Source: Monomorium pharaonis
Taxonomy: Eukaryota; Arthropoda; Insecta; Hymenoptera; Formicidae
Assembly (NCBI RefSeq): GCF_013373865.1
Contig: NC_050470.1
Location: forward strand, 17,893,244 to 17,957,243
Length of the DNA: 64,000 nucleotides
Direction of reading: 5' to 3'
Part shown: positions 12,780-23,734 of the stretch, piece after piece
How positions within the stretch are numbered: position 1 is the stretch's first letter
Layout: each line of letters starts with the position of its first letter
Position numbers and translations under genes: made by a program
Notes under the pieces: model-generated
Database searches by the model: none
Told to the model about the DNA's origin: nothing
Seen by the model: the letters and a program-made list of their open reading frames with translations, nothing else

Positions 12780-13690
12780 GGGGCAAGTCATGTAACGCGC
12801 TGAAAATTGAGTGATTTTTTGGAATTTTGTTTGAGGAAATTATACAACCAATTTTTTTGAAATTTTCAGGGTATGTTATTGTAATATTGAACTACTAAAA
12901 AAATATTTTTTGACAGAAAAATAATATGTATTTTATAAATAATAATAATATAAATGTAATGCGTCGACGTTGAAGTCATTTATCGGCGTGCAATGTAGCG
13001 CTGCTTGTATTCATCTGAAACAAAAAAACCAAATAGATGTCTTTTTTGTACGGTTTGCGTTATTGATTGAACTTATTGTTAAAGAAAATAATGCAAAATT
13101 GTAAAAATGGCGACACGTACAAAAAAAAGTATTGATTTTTACGAAAAATGTTTGTGTTAATTGTGTATTATGCAATAAAAATAATTTATTTAAACAATAC
13201 AATTACAAATAAAGGTTCAATTTATGAGGAAAGTATTTATCTAAATGTATGCACAAGGAGAACTCAATCGGATGAATAGTTTTTGAGTTATCTTGCACGC
13301 CAATTTTAAAAAAGTAGTTTGGAGAAAAACGCGTTTAAAGTTCGAGTAACGAAATCGTGAAAAAATTGTAATTTATTTTAACTTACCGCAGTTTTTTGCT
13401 AATCTGCGATTCCAGGGTCATAGAGCAGATCTTCCTGTTTTTCGAACATTATTCTAATACAGCCAAGTTAACATTTATTACAGAGGGATCGAAAGACTGA
13501 GTTTCTGACTCGTCTACATGAGTGCTCCGCCCAATTCGACCGTTCACTTTTCGACGAAAATAACATAGAAGGAACTCTCAAATTGGTTTCTACTATTTTT
13601 TTTCATATTCTACAGAAAATTTTTTATAAATTTAAGCAAGAAAAAGAAATTGCTAAAAAATTTTGATTTACATGACTTGTCCCCCTTAAG
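12780..13690. repeat. Interspersed repeat, related to 28200-28628
   Basis: Phrases such as GTTTGGAGAAAAACGCGTTTAAAG and GCTAATCTGCGATTCCAG recur in altered form near 28530-28610, so both are copies of one repeat, here within the GERFHQD element. No coding signal seen. Confidence 0.55.
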
Positions 13691-14700
13691 GTTAGGAAAA
13701 AAATGAGTCAATTCTGCAATTCTGACCTTGGATTCGGATTCAGCGGGTCGAAATACATAAGGATTGACTAGTCGAGTCCGCCGGACCAACTATTTTTTTT
13801 GTTTACCTGTGTTATTAATGAAAAATATAGAACTTTGCAGATTTCTTGAATCAAAATCTTTTTTTTTTTTTAGGAAAAAAATGGCTGATCTAAAATGACG
13901 ACTCAAAAGTCATATTATGGTGATAAAAAACCAATACTTGTATAAAAAACCTGACTAATACTGTTAAACCCAATTGGAAAATAGTTGCTTTTCACAACTG
14001 CAAGTGTATGTATTAATGCAAGTTTGTGTCTATGTGTATGTACGGGTGTGCGTACAGATACGTTTGCGTTTGCAGTTGCACTCAGGGATACATGTATTTT
14101 TTTACGTTTCTTAGCCGTCTACAATCATAGCTTTGTCCAAATCTTGCCACGAGGAGGTGAACGTGAATTAGATTCGCTTTTGTTTTTGGTTTTAATTCTT
14201 TATTTCTTATTTTTAATTTTTGTTTTTTAATTTTTTTTATTTATTGAATATTTATCTTTTTTTTATATATTTGTATATTTTATTTTTTTCTTTATTTCAA
14301 GTTATGCAAATTATCAAAACAAGTTTTGCAAAAATATTTAGTGCATTTATCGCTGCATTTATAGTATGACTGAATTTGAATTTGATTCAAACTTTGTATT
14401 CAGTCACTTTGTATTCAAACAATATTTTTTCTTATTAACTTTACTTAATTTGTAACATTATTTTTTTAAATCTTTTTCAGATAATAATTAGTTATATTTA
14501 TAGCAAAGTTCTTTGCAGTAAGTTTTTTCACAAACTGCGTATTTAATAAATAAAAAGTACAAAAAGATTGAAAACAAAAAATAAAAAAATAAAAGGACAA
14601 AGACACAAGTTAATCTTATTCACGTTCATTTTCTCGTAGTAAAATTTGGACAACGGCTATGATTGTAGACAGCTAAAAAACGTAAAAAAATGTATTCGGA

Positions 14701-14769
14701 CGGATTGCCAGATGTCACGTATTGGAAGGGTGATCCAAAATTTTCCAATACGTGACATCCTGCAATCCG
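14701..14769. repeat. 27-bp-arm hairpin
   Basis: CGGATTGC...CACGTATTGGAA at 14701-14727 returns as its complement at 14743-14769 with about two mismatches and a 15-base loop. It sits in the core of the large inverted-repeat element. Confidence 0.85.
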
Positions 14770-16108
14770 TTCGTCGAAACGCTTTGACTTATAAGACTAT
14801 ACATGGAAATTTTTTTTTACGTATCAGGAACTTTAAACATTCGCAAAAAGAAGATAAAATTGTTCAGAATTATTCAATCTCGAATTTCGAGAAAAAGTTA
14901 ACACCTCATTTGTAAATTTTAATTCCCGGCCTTTAATGAGCGGAACTTCTTATATTATAAAGAATTAAAATTATAAAGAACTCCTAATCTCTTTAATATT
15001 AAATGGGAACTCTCATAAGAACTATGGAATTTTGATGTTGGGGTGTTAACACACCCTATAATTGCAAACGTACACGCATTTGTACATACACGCGCACGTA
15101 TACACAGACACATACTTGCATAGATATATACATATGCATTTGTGAAAAGCAACTACTTTTCAATTGGGTTTAACAGTATTAGTCAGATTTTTAAGCAAAT
15201 ATTGGTTTTTTATCACTATAATACGACTTTTGAGCTGCCATTTTGGATCAGCCATTTTTTTCTGAAAAAAATAATTTTGATTCAAGAAATCTGCAAAGTT
15301 CTATATTTTTTACTTATAACTGCATTAAAATTCAGCAAAAATAGAGAAATTTGAAAAATGTCCATCTATTTGCCTGCATTTTGTTTTCACCATCTTAATT
15401 TAAAAAAAATCCTCCATGCATTTTAAAAGCTTTATTAGACATATAGAACGCGACATATCTACGTTTTGGTGATTTTTCAAAACCTATGTGATTTCCAAAA
15501 CATAAATGCTAGTAAATTAAAGATTTATAAAAAACAATTTGTGAAGATGTTAATTTTTTGTTGAAAATTAATTTTTTGTTAAAAATTAATTTTTTGTTGA
15601 AATTGAGCTGTAACTTTTAAACAAATAAAATTTTCGAAATTCTGACTGCATCTGAAAGAGCAACCCCGAAAATGTAAGGAATGACATTCATACAATTTTT
15701 TTTCTACTTTAACATAAGAAATTATGGCAATAAAAATTGCGTAGAAAAAGCGTCTATTTGGTCCTTATGGTTAAAAAATCGAGATAAAACTAAAAATAAA
15801 AACTTTTATTTATTAAAACTAAACAAAATGCAAATTAAGAATTATTTAATGCAAATAATGTAGAAATAAGTTTCATTATTATAATGGACACTTATTTCTA
15901 TATTACTTGCTTGGTTACTTCAACATTATATGAAATTGACGTTAGGTTTTCTACACTTTAACAAGCTGAATTTCTTGTAGTACACTTTACTAGGTGTGGA
16001 AATGTTAAATATAAAATATTGGCACTGAATTTTAAGGATTTTGTTTTCTACTTAAATTATTTTTTAACTTACACAGGGCATTTTCTAACAAATGACACAG
16101 AGAACACA

Positions 16109-16184
16109 GTGTAATACAGTGAATTATTTCATCCTTGTTGTTTGTCAGTGTTAAACAAGGATGAATTAATCCACTGTGTTACAT
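16109..16184. repeat. Hairpin of about 30-bp arms
   Basis: GTGTAATACAGTGAATTATT and the facing complement of ATGTAACACAGTGGATTAAT continue through CATCCTTGTT to a short loop. Likely a tiny MITE. The flanking 15780-16240 is otherwise AT-rich with nothing recognised. Confidence 0.75.
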
Positions 16185-16849
16185 TGGATGTGTTTTAAAA
16201 TTGCTGTTAGTACTGAAAATCTGTAGTTTTTGTCACGTACATTACCCAGATAGCACAGTTTATTCTTAAAGATTTCATAATGTATTCTTCCTTTCTGAAC
16301 TGTAATTCCTTAGAAGTTCACAGAAGAATTTAAGGGGTAACATAACTCTTGGAACCTTAAAATGATTACCTAAATTCGGAATTTTTTTGTGGGCAAATGA
16401 ATAGCTTTATTGAAAAAACAAATATAAGCCATTTTATTATAAACATATTAAATTATTTGAAAAATGTTTATTTATTTATAATTCTTTAAAATGGCAGCAT
16501 ACTGGCACACTTTTGCAAACGCACTTTTTTTGAAGACATTATTTTCCTGCAAAATTTCTCTAAGATAGTTACACCTTAGGACAAAAATGAAAAAACTCTT
16601 ATTTTCTACATTAATTGAAGTTACAAAGTACGTAGCTGTTTTAAAAAATATTTATTTTTTTTAATGGCAACTATTTTTAGGAAAATGTACATTTTTATGG
16701 TTGAAAATTAGATAAACAAATTGTTATTGCAAAAAGAGTTTTTAATATTTTACAAAAATTCTATGTACTTTGTTGTGTGATGAATAGAAGATCATGTTAA
16801 AATTTTAAGTCAATTACATAAAAATTGTAAGAATAGCGTTGCACGCAAA

Positions 16850-18010
16850 TTAGAAAATGCACAGCAAGCAAAAAATTATTGCTGCAACGTTATTATAATG
16901 TTATTCACTAACATAGTAACGTTTCCAAATATGTAGTTTTTAACGTTGTATACAACATTATTATGAACAAACTTTGGCTTTAATTTGGAGGTTTCGGTAA
17001 TGTTGAAATAACATTTGCAATGTTGTTGTAAATAATATTGCATTCATATTTTGTTAACATTGCGAAAATGTTAAAATAACATTGTGAAAATGTTGAAATA
17101 ACATAATTATAATGTAAGAAAAAAATAACGTTGTTTCTCAACAAGCACGGTTTCCCACACCATAGTCGCATCTGACATTACTTAACTTTAGAAAAACGGT
17201 TACCTATCCAACTGTAAATCACCGTCGACGTTGCTTAACTTCGAAGATCGTACTTAACACTTTGTGATGATCCATGAACACTTGATGCTCATGAATACAT
17301 ATTTGTTATAGATCAGTTCAATATATGTCAGAAAGATGAAACGTGTAGTTGAATGATATTTTTATAAATAAATATAAATTTATAGTTTTTATACTGATTT
17401 TTATATATGCGGAATAACTTAATAAAAATATTTGTTTTTGCTCTATTTTTTTATAAAGCTAAAATTATATAATCATAAAATATTAATAAAAAATAGTGGC
17501 TTAAATGATTATTTTTTTGAAAATTTTTACAAAAAAAATTTTTATTAAACAATAAATTAATGTAATTTTAGTACATTAAATACAATTATTTATAAATAAT
17601 TTTAGTATTATATGAGTAAGTAAATATTTTAACTAATAAAATTTTAAATCTTTAGAATTTTTTAACTTTTAATTTTTTGTATCATTTTTTTTATAAAATT
17701 GTATTTAAAAAATGCTATTTGCAACATTTTTTTTTTTTTTTTTTAAGAGAATTGTAATTTGTGATTTTTTTTTGAAATTTATTTTAAAATATTTATATTT
17801 ATATAAATCATTAAAAGTTACTATAAATTTTTATTTTTAATAAATATTTTTACATATTTATAGAAATTGTTTCCGCCAACATGTTATTATAACATTAAAT
17901 CCATAACAAAATTAGTGTAACATTAATAATTATATAAACATTGCAACACAAAACATGACAAACACATGATTAGCAGACGGTAATATAACAGATGAATATA
18001 ATTAAATGTA
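16850..18010. repeat. AACATT/AATGTT word-rich AT region
   Basis: Repeated phrases such as AACATTGCGAAAATGTT and AATAACATTGTGAAAATGTT occur at 16870-17160 and 17870-17990, with an AT-rich stretch between. The short minus-strand frame at 16980-17171 follows the repeat and is not a gene. Confidence 0.5.
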
Positions 18011-18282
18011 GCAAAATATAAAAATTTAATAATTTATATGATAACATATAATTTGTATTATAAATGCATGAAAAATATTTCAATTTATGTTTGTAAAATT
18101 ATTAATTATTTAGATTTTATATATTAAATAATTAATTTTTTAAGAATATTTATAAAATTATGTTATAATGTTTAATAATGTTTAAAGCACATATGTAACT
18201 CGTGTTTTTAAAATATTAGCCAGGAACATTTTTAAGTATTGCTTCTAAGGATTTCCGGATACATGCCGCGTCCTGGTACAGC

Positions 18283-18328
18283 GTTGCACCAACTTTTCGC
18301 AAACGTTGCAGTTTGTATCATTAGGGCT
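18283..18328 (-). ncRNA. Second hammerhead-like core, degenerate
   Basis: The opposite arm of the inverted pair has, on the minus strand, CTAATGA, the ACAAAC/GTTTGC stem region, GAAAA and GTTGG in the same order. Its first box keeps the final A that the other copy lost, but has lost the G; its second box ends A instead of C. The two copies therefore carry different damage. Confidence 0.35.
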
Positions 18329-18690
18329 AGGAGCTCCGATACTGAGCTCTCTTGGATTGTAACCATTTTTATATACCCCTTGTCCTGATGGTAGGGATGG
18401 GGGTGATGGAAAGGGGCGGAGTTGTTGCCAATTAATATATGCTGCTTGGAAATGTTTTTCATTGATCAATTAGATTGATCAATTAAAAACATTTCTGAAC
18501 AACACATATTAATTGGCAAATAATAAGCCAATATTGTATTTAGATAGGCCAACAGTTGACCAATAGTAGGCCAATGAACTGTGCTATTGTTGGACGAACA
18601 ACTCCGCCTCCTCCTCTTACCCCCATTCCTACCACCAGGACAAAGGGTATATAAGGACGGTTACAAGAGAACTCAGTATCGGAGCTCCTA

Positions 18691-18745
18691 GCCCTGATGG
18701 TGCAAACTGCAACGTTTGCGAAACGTCGGCGCAATGCTGTACCAG
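18691..18745 (+). ncRNA. Hammerhead-ribozyme-like core
   Basis: In order: GCC (18691-18693), CTGATGG (18694-18700), a 6-bp stem II GCAAAC/GTTTGC (18702-18707 and 18714-18719), GAAAC (18720-18724), GTC (18725-18727), GGC (18728-18730). GCC and GGC could pair as stem I, and AGC (18683-18685) with GCT (18736-18738) could extend it beyond an internal loop. The hammerhead consensus is CUGANGA, stem II, GAAA and a GUC-type cleavage site. Here the last A of the first box is G, and stem III would be minimal, so as a monomer it should be weak or inactive. A TATATA box lies about 40 bp upstream. Confidence 0.4.
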
Positions 18746-18879
18746 GACGCGGCATGTATTCGGAAGCCCTTTCTATAGAAAGCAACGTCAATGGCCGTAA
18801 AAGCTTTAAGTCTATTTTTAAGTATTTAAAAAATATTTATTAAACGTTATGTCATAACGTTTAATAACATTTAATAAAC

Positions 18880-19490
18880 ATATTGTTTCGTGCGAGCTCC
18901 GTTGTGAACGAGCTTTATTTCAGAAGATATCAATATATCGATCGCCGTTGTTAGCTGACGGTCGTGGTCGTTGCCATGTAATGAAGTTGTTGTTATTTGT
19001 TTCTTGAGCTGTCAAGTTGAGAGTTCGTGTATCTGAGAGTTTCTAATAAATTCTGTTTTTTCTAACTTGGATAGAAAATTGGCTAGAACTATTATCATGT
19101 TTGTTAGCGATTGTGCTTTGTTCATCTGAATTGCATTATGTTGATTATTGATGAGAGACTTGTTGAGTTTCCCGCCAGAGTATCTGCTTTGTAGGTCCGC
19201 GGGGGTTTCCTGATTGTCTTCGCCTGGGAACTCAGTTCGACTTAAGAAGAAATAACTAACTAAGGGCACAGCGTACCCCCACAACTGCTGCCCAATAAGC
19301 GTTTTGAAGCCGTGATACTTAGTCTCGGAAGAGACAGTAATCCATAGGGTAAAGGAAGAAGAAGAAATTTTGTTTCTTAAAAGAAACGTTCTGTCTTATT
19401 TCGCGCGCGGCTGTGTGCTCGAAAGTGCGCAAGCATGTGTAGTGCTAGTGTGTGCGAGTGCGTGTCGTGGAAAGCACTACAATATTAATA
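18880..19490 (-). other. GC-richer block of unknown origin
   Basis: A minus-strand 90-codon frame (19284-19012) lies downstream of GGGCAGCAGTTGTGGGGGTA. The composition and leader-like layout suggest the start of a retroelement, but I recognise no protein domain or primer binding site. It could equally be part of the surrounding repeat. Confidence 0.25.
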
Positions 19491-19779
19491 AATGTTTTTA
19501 AAATATATATGTTAATAATATTAAGACAGGAATATTATTAAGTAATATTTTTTTAATGTTTATGGAACATTAAGTTATAATATTAAGAAAATTTCTATTG
19601 ATGTTAAGAAAATTTCTTTAAAATTAACTTAAAATTAACATTTCAAAAATGTCGATTAATGTTTCTTGCTTACTGGGCGTGCATTTGTGGAAGCGTGCCT
19701 GTATACCGCTAATTTAAACAATTATAAATAAATAATTTTTTTTTAATAATTTAATATGTATATAATAATAAGGTTTATA

Positions 19780-20654
19780 CGAGGGTAACCCCAGAAGTAT
19801 CCGACTTAACAAAGAAAACAAAAAATTTTGAAAAAATCTTTATTTTTCAACATAGTCTCTTTTTAGCTTGATACACTTTTCCCAACGATGTTCAGTAGCT
19901 TCGATACCCTGTTTATAGTAAGAACCGTCGAACTCTTCAAAATATAGCCACCAACCGCAGATTTCACCTTTTTATTGTTGACAAATCTTTTACTATTCAG
20001 CCATTTTTTTAAGTTTGGAAAGAGAAAATAATCCGAGGGGGCTAAATTTGGCGAATAGGGTGCGTGAGGAAGCAATTCGGACTTTAACTCATTGATTTTG
20101 GCGACCGCGATGTGAGCAAACGCGGCACCCATCTTGCGCACAGCTTTCTCATCTCCAAATTTTCAGTCAATATACGATGTATAGCACTTTTTGAAGTGCC
20201 TACGATGTCTGTTAGCTCACGCATTTTTAATCGACGGTCAACCAATACCATTTTATGGATTTTCTTCACCATTTTTGGCATGGTCATCTCATTTGGTCGA
20301 CCACTGCGATGTTCGTCTTGGCAGCTCGTACGGCCTCTTTTAAACTTTGCCACCCAATATTTTACTGTTGTAAACTCCCCCAGAGTAGAATCTAGCTCGG
20401 CTTTGATATTGGTTGGACTGAGACCTTTCAAATGAAAGTATTGTATCACATAACGATGACTAATTTTTGCTATGTTTCCAAATTCACTGAGAGAGTTCAC
20501 TATTGATGGCTGCCAACCAAATACTAAATAACGTAACGTCTTCAAACTTTACACTTAAGCTTTATAAGGTTAGTACTTTCTACCATAGTAATTTTTTTTA
20601 AACAACAATCGCCATTTATACGCCAGGTCGGATACTTCTGGGACTATACCCTCG
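19780..20654 (-). mobile_element. Deleted mariner element with TA TSD
   Basis: The termini are inverted repeats: CGAGGGTAACCCCAGAAGTA on the left and the complement of CGAGGGTATAGTCCCAGAAG on the right. TA flanks both ends (19778-19779 and 20655-20656). At 875 bp it is shorter than the roughly 1.3 kb of full mariners. Confidence 0.93.
19863..20545 (-). pseudogene. mariner transposase, central domain deleted
   Basis: The N-terminal part (20545-20090) shows the paired HTH region: YVIQYFHLKGLSPTNIKAEL, KRGRTSCQDEHRSGRPNE and GTSKSAIHRILTENL. The C-terminal part shows LPHAPYSPNLAPSDYFLF (third catalytic region) and LKKWLNSKRFVNN. The section with the first two catalytic aspartates is missing and the reading frame changes at the junction near 20110, so it cannot be active. 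Family assignment to mariner is secure. Confidence 0.92.
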
Positions 20655-20689
20655 TATTTGTTTTTTTAATGAAGTTATTTATTTGTCCA

Positions 20690-21083
20690 GAAAAAATTCC
20701 CGAACTTAGATAATTATTTTAGGGCCTGAAGGATGGTGTTACTCCTTATGAATGACGTAGGAAGTTACATGCAAATTCTATTATTGGAATTCCTTAGAAC
20801 TTCTCAAAGTATTTATACAGAATTACTTGTTTTATTAACAATGTACATTCACAGAAAAGGTTTCTAGATATAATGCTGTTACTCTTCGATCTATGATAAA
20901 ATAGAATCGATATGGTATAGCGCCAATCATATTTATTATCAAAGAAGGAATACTTTATTCTTAAATGAAGTTTTTTAATCTAGAATAAAACGATTTTTGA
21001 TGCTATCTTATTTCTTAGAATAATTTATTAGTAAATTTGTGACAATCTTATATTTTAGATTTAAGAATAACAGACCTATCTGA
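20690..21083. repeat. Right arm of the CAGATAG-ended element
   Basis: Contains the complement of the 16300-16425 arm (TTCCGAATTTAGG-like phrase near 20700-20715) and ends at CAGACCTATCTGA. No coding signal. Confidence 0.5.
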
Positions 21084-21290
21084 AGATCTTAATTTGAAAA
21101 TCTGATCTTATAAGGAGACACCAGAGTGTAATAATAATTGATTTGGATGAAACTTATTCTATCGATATATTATTATGTCAAGTATTACTGTAGTAAAAGG
21201 ATATAATCGGCAATACTCAACTGTTTGCGAGAAAATCGCGAGTAAAAATTACGAGCGCCATATTAATCCAAAGAAGAGAACTTTTCAGCA

Positions 21291-21371
21291 AGAAGCGCGT
21301 AGCACAGCGGTAGCGTGGCAGACTCGTAATTTTGACATTGCGGGTTCAAGTCTCGATTAGCAATTTTTTTT
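21291..21371 (+). other. tRNA-like segment with Pol III-type terminator
   Basis: TAGCACAGCGG resembles box A and GGTTCAAGTCTC resembles box B at normal tRNA spacing; a CTCGTAA loop would place CGT at the anticodon position, and a T9 run follows. The 5' and 3' ends do not form a good acceptor stem. The opposite arm (22030-22075, minus strand) keeps only the 3' half. Likely a captured tRNA or SINE head, not a working tRNA. Confidence 0.4.
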
Positions 21372-21591
21372 TCTTCAGTAAAAAATTTTTTTAATGACGT
21401 ACAATTTTTTAACATAAAATTAATATAATACGTTTTAATTATTTATTTCATAAAGTGGACTTTTTTCTTTGTCTGGTAAATTTATTATATATTCTGTAGA
21501 ATGACTAGAAATTAATATATGTAATTTTATTTTTAAACAGTAATGACAGCAATAAAATATATACATATAACACAAATTTGAAACGTTTTAT

Positions 21592-21813
21592 TTATGTAGA
21601 AGTAGATGAAAGAGTACAAGTTGCAGGATGATATTTATCATAAAAACAAACAAAACAGTAATTCGCATGACATTTCGAGCATCGTATAATAACCACTTTT
21701 TTATAGTTACATAGTCGTTTTAAAATATCTACCGGAAAACGTACTTCGTTTACATTCATAAATACTTCTCTTTTATTTGTTAGTTTTGACGCAAACCATG
21801 TATACCGTAACAT
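21592..21813 (-). pseudogene. Cys-rich fragment, possible piggyBac C-terminal domain
   Basis: A 73-codon frame ends with RCSKCHANYCFVCFYDKYHP, that is C-x2-C-x4-C-x2-C followed by His, as in the cysteine-rich C-terminal domain of piggyBac-type transposases. It lies at the centre of the 21112-22259 inverted-repeat element and lacks any catalytic part. Other small zinc-binding proteins are possible. Confidence 0.4.
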
Positions 21814-22399
21814 TTATTTGCGTTGTGTATATTTTATTGCTGTCATTATTGTTTAACAATAAAATTACATCTATTAATTTTCAGTCATTCTATAGAATAT
21901 ATAACGAATTTACAAGACAAAGAAAAAAATGCACTTTTATGAAATAAATAATTAAAACGTATTATATTAATTTTATGTTAAAAAATTGTATGTCATTAAA
22001 AAAAAATTTTTTTACTCAAGAAAAGAAGTTACTTATCGAGACTTGAACCTTCAATTTCAAAATTACGAGGCTACGCACTTCTTGCTGAAAAATTCTCTTC
22101 TTTGGGTTGATATGGCACTCGTAATTTTTACTCGCGATTTTCTCGCGAACGGTTAAGTATAGCCGATTATCTTTTTATTCAGTAATACTTGACATAATAA
22201 TATATCGATAGAATAATTTTCATCCAAATCGATTATTATCACATTTTGGTGTCTCTTTGTTAATATTTTTGGAAGACACATTAACATATAATTCTTCTAA
22301 TTTTTCTCGATTTTTTTGGCGAGCCCCTTTTATTTATGAAACAGTGCACTTTTTTACAAGAAGGCCCTACGTGAAAACGCCATAGCTGTAGGTAGTGAA

Positions 22400-22655
22400 A
22401 ATTACAATGAACTCTTAAGGAATATTTCAAGATGAACAAATTGTGGCTAATTTCTCAAGAAATTTTATGTATTATTTTTTCTACTCTTACAAGTATTTTT
22501 TAAAATTACTTTCTTATGAAAACTTAAAATATTTGAAATAATAAATCGTAAGGTATTCATTATAATGAACTTTTAAGGAATACTCCAAGATGAACTACTT
22601 GTGGCTAATTCTTCAAGAATTCTTTATGTATTTATTTTTCTACTTTTGCAAGTAG
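22400..22655. repeat. Pair of about 95-bp direct repeats
   Basis: 22405-22500 and 22560-22655 share AAGGAATA, AAGATGAAC, TGTGGCTAATT and TTATGTATT in the same order, separated by an AT-rich spacer. No gene seen from 22260 to 23026. Confidence 0.75.
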
Positions 22656-23026
22656 TAGTCTTTAAAGTGCGGTACTGATTCTTCAGTCAGTAGCACAATT
22701 AACAAAACTTTCTCAAACTTATAGAAATAATCCTTAAATTTATTTAATATTTTAAGTTTATATTTCCGATGTTTCAGTAAATTTTTATTATTTATTTTGC
22801 AGTAATCGGAAATTAGTTTGTCATTCGGTTGATGAGTATAAAATTTAATTATAAAATATGTCACGCTCATTTTCTAACTTTGACGGGTGTTAAGCAAAGA
22901 TCACGTTAAAAAAATTAATGCGACATTGTAAAAAAATATCAGAATTTTATAATAAATTAAAACGTATTATTTTTTATTATAATAAAATTATAAAAATTTA
23001 TATTTATTAAAACCGCAAAATTTTAT

Positions 23027-23734
23027 TAGGTGTACAACTTTGCTTCCGCCGTTTTTCAATAGATGGTTGTAGCGGTAAGTGATTGAAACAAATAGATCGT
23101 ACACATCATACAATAAGCTTAGGCATTTATAAACATAACGCCATTGAAATATTAGTCGATTTGTACCTGCATCATAAAGTTATTCTCGATGTCAACTTAC
23201 GAGACAAATTCTCGTCATTTGTGGGAGGTTTTAATTTTTTTGCTTTGGTAAATATACCTAATCGGTATATTTACTGAAAGAACGGGCCGAGAGTGGTTTC
23301 AACAACGCTTCAAGAACGGTGATTTTGACGTCGAAGACCGGCATGGCGATGGAAGAGAGAAGGTTTTCAAAGATGCAGAATTAGAGGCATTACTTGATCA
23401 AGACTCGTTTTAAACGCAAAAAGAATTGGTAGGATCATTGGGAGTGACTCAACAGGCTATTTCAAAACGCCTGAAAGTCATGGGAATGATTCAGAAGCAA
23501 GGAAATTGGGTGTTGTACAAGTTGAAGCCGAGAGATGTCGAATGGTGTTTGTTTGCTTGTGAACAGTTGACAATGTTCGACCCCATGTCGCAAAGCCCGT
23601 CAAAACATACTTAGAAACGTTGAAATGGGAAGTTTTACCCCACCCGTCGTATTCTCCGGACATCTCTCTTTGATTATCATTTGTTTCGATCAATGACACA
23701 CGGTCTGACTGACCAGCACTTCCGTTTTTATTGT
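23027..23734 (+). pseudogene. mariner transposase (mellifera type), internally deleted
   Basis: The N-terminal region reads across a frameshift near 23280 to give DFDVEDRHGDGREKVF, then DAELEALLDQDSF, and the HTH VTQQAISKRLKVMG followed by KPRDVEWCL. The C-terminal part resumes in another frame with DNVRPHVAKPVKTYLETLKW and LPHPSYSPDI. The segment with the first catalytic Asp is deleted. A terminal-repeat-like TTAGGTGTACAACTTTGC begins at 23026; the right end is cut off by the solo LTR at 23735. Confidence 0.9.

Larger units (their letters stand above)
11100..13811 (-). mobile_element. CACAGG-ended element with GERFHQD-protein remnant, TTA TSD
   Basis: Left terminus CACAGGCACACACAAAAAAA and right terminus the complement of CACAGGTAAACAAAAAAAAT are followed inward by the shared palindromic phrase GGTCCGGCGGAC. 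TTA flanks it at 11097-11099 and 13812-13814, and the uninterrupted host sequence is visible in the other arm near 15320-15345. Subterminal tandem repeats of about 120 bp lie at 11110-11480. It encodes the protein remnant at 11529-12518. Three-base TSDs plus subterminal repeats recall CACTA/CMC or Harbinger elements; the superfamily is unresolved. Confidence 0.8.
10707..15777. mobile_element. Large inverted-repeat element, arms about 700 bp
   Basis: 10707-11099 continued at 13815-14100 is the inverted, diverged copy of about 15060-15777 (for example GCCATAATTTCTTATG near the left end and its complement at 15714-15730). A further inner pair, 14097-14190 with 14605-14695, brackets an AT-rich core. 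No transposase is recognisable. The left arm is split by the TTA-flanked element at 11100-13811. Confidence 0.75.
18245..18785. repeat. Inverted LTR-like pair around a hairpin (Penelope-type candidate)
   Basis: About 185 bp at 18245-18430 is the diverged reverse complement of 18590-18780. Each arm holds a TATATA box, GGAGCTCC, a CTGATG-like box, a GCAAAC/GTTTGC stem and GAAAC-like box, then CCAGGACGCGGCATGTAT. The two arms meet in a palindrome at 18430-18520 containing TTGATCAATTAG. Inverted LTR-like units carrying hammerhead-like motifs are known from Penelope-like elements; a Penelope RT fragment occurs at 52885-53090. No RT was found next to this pair. Confidence 0.55.
16244..21083. mobile_element. 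CAGATAG-ended inverted-repeat element, about 4.8 kb, nested
   Basis: The left end CCCAGATAGCACAGTTTATT and the complement of the right end TCAGATAGGTCTGTTATTCT are similar, and a longer inner match pairs 16365-16425 with 20660-20720. Inside are AAC/GTT-rich palindromic words (16850-17160, 17870-17990), an inverted LTR-like pair (18245-18785) and a deleted mariner (19780-20654). No transposase of its own was recognised. The boundaries are approximate because the arms are diverged. Confidence 0.5.
21112..22259. mobile_element. Inverted-repeat element with tRNA-like arms
   Basis: Arms of about 400 bp: 21112-21545 faces 21845-22259 (start GGAGACACCA, end complement GAGACACCA). The arms include TCTATCGATATATTATTATG and a tRNA-like segment. 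The centre carries a Cys-rich minus-strand frame (21592-21813). No clear target duplication was identified. Confidence 0.75.

Noticed and set aside
20112..20435. 107-codon plus-strand frame
   Set aside because: Antisense of the mariner transposase N-terminal domain.
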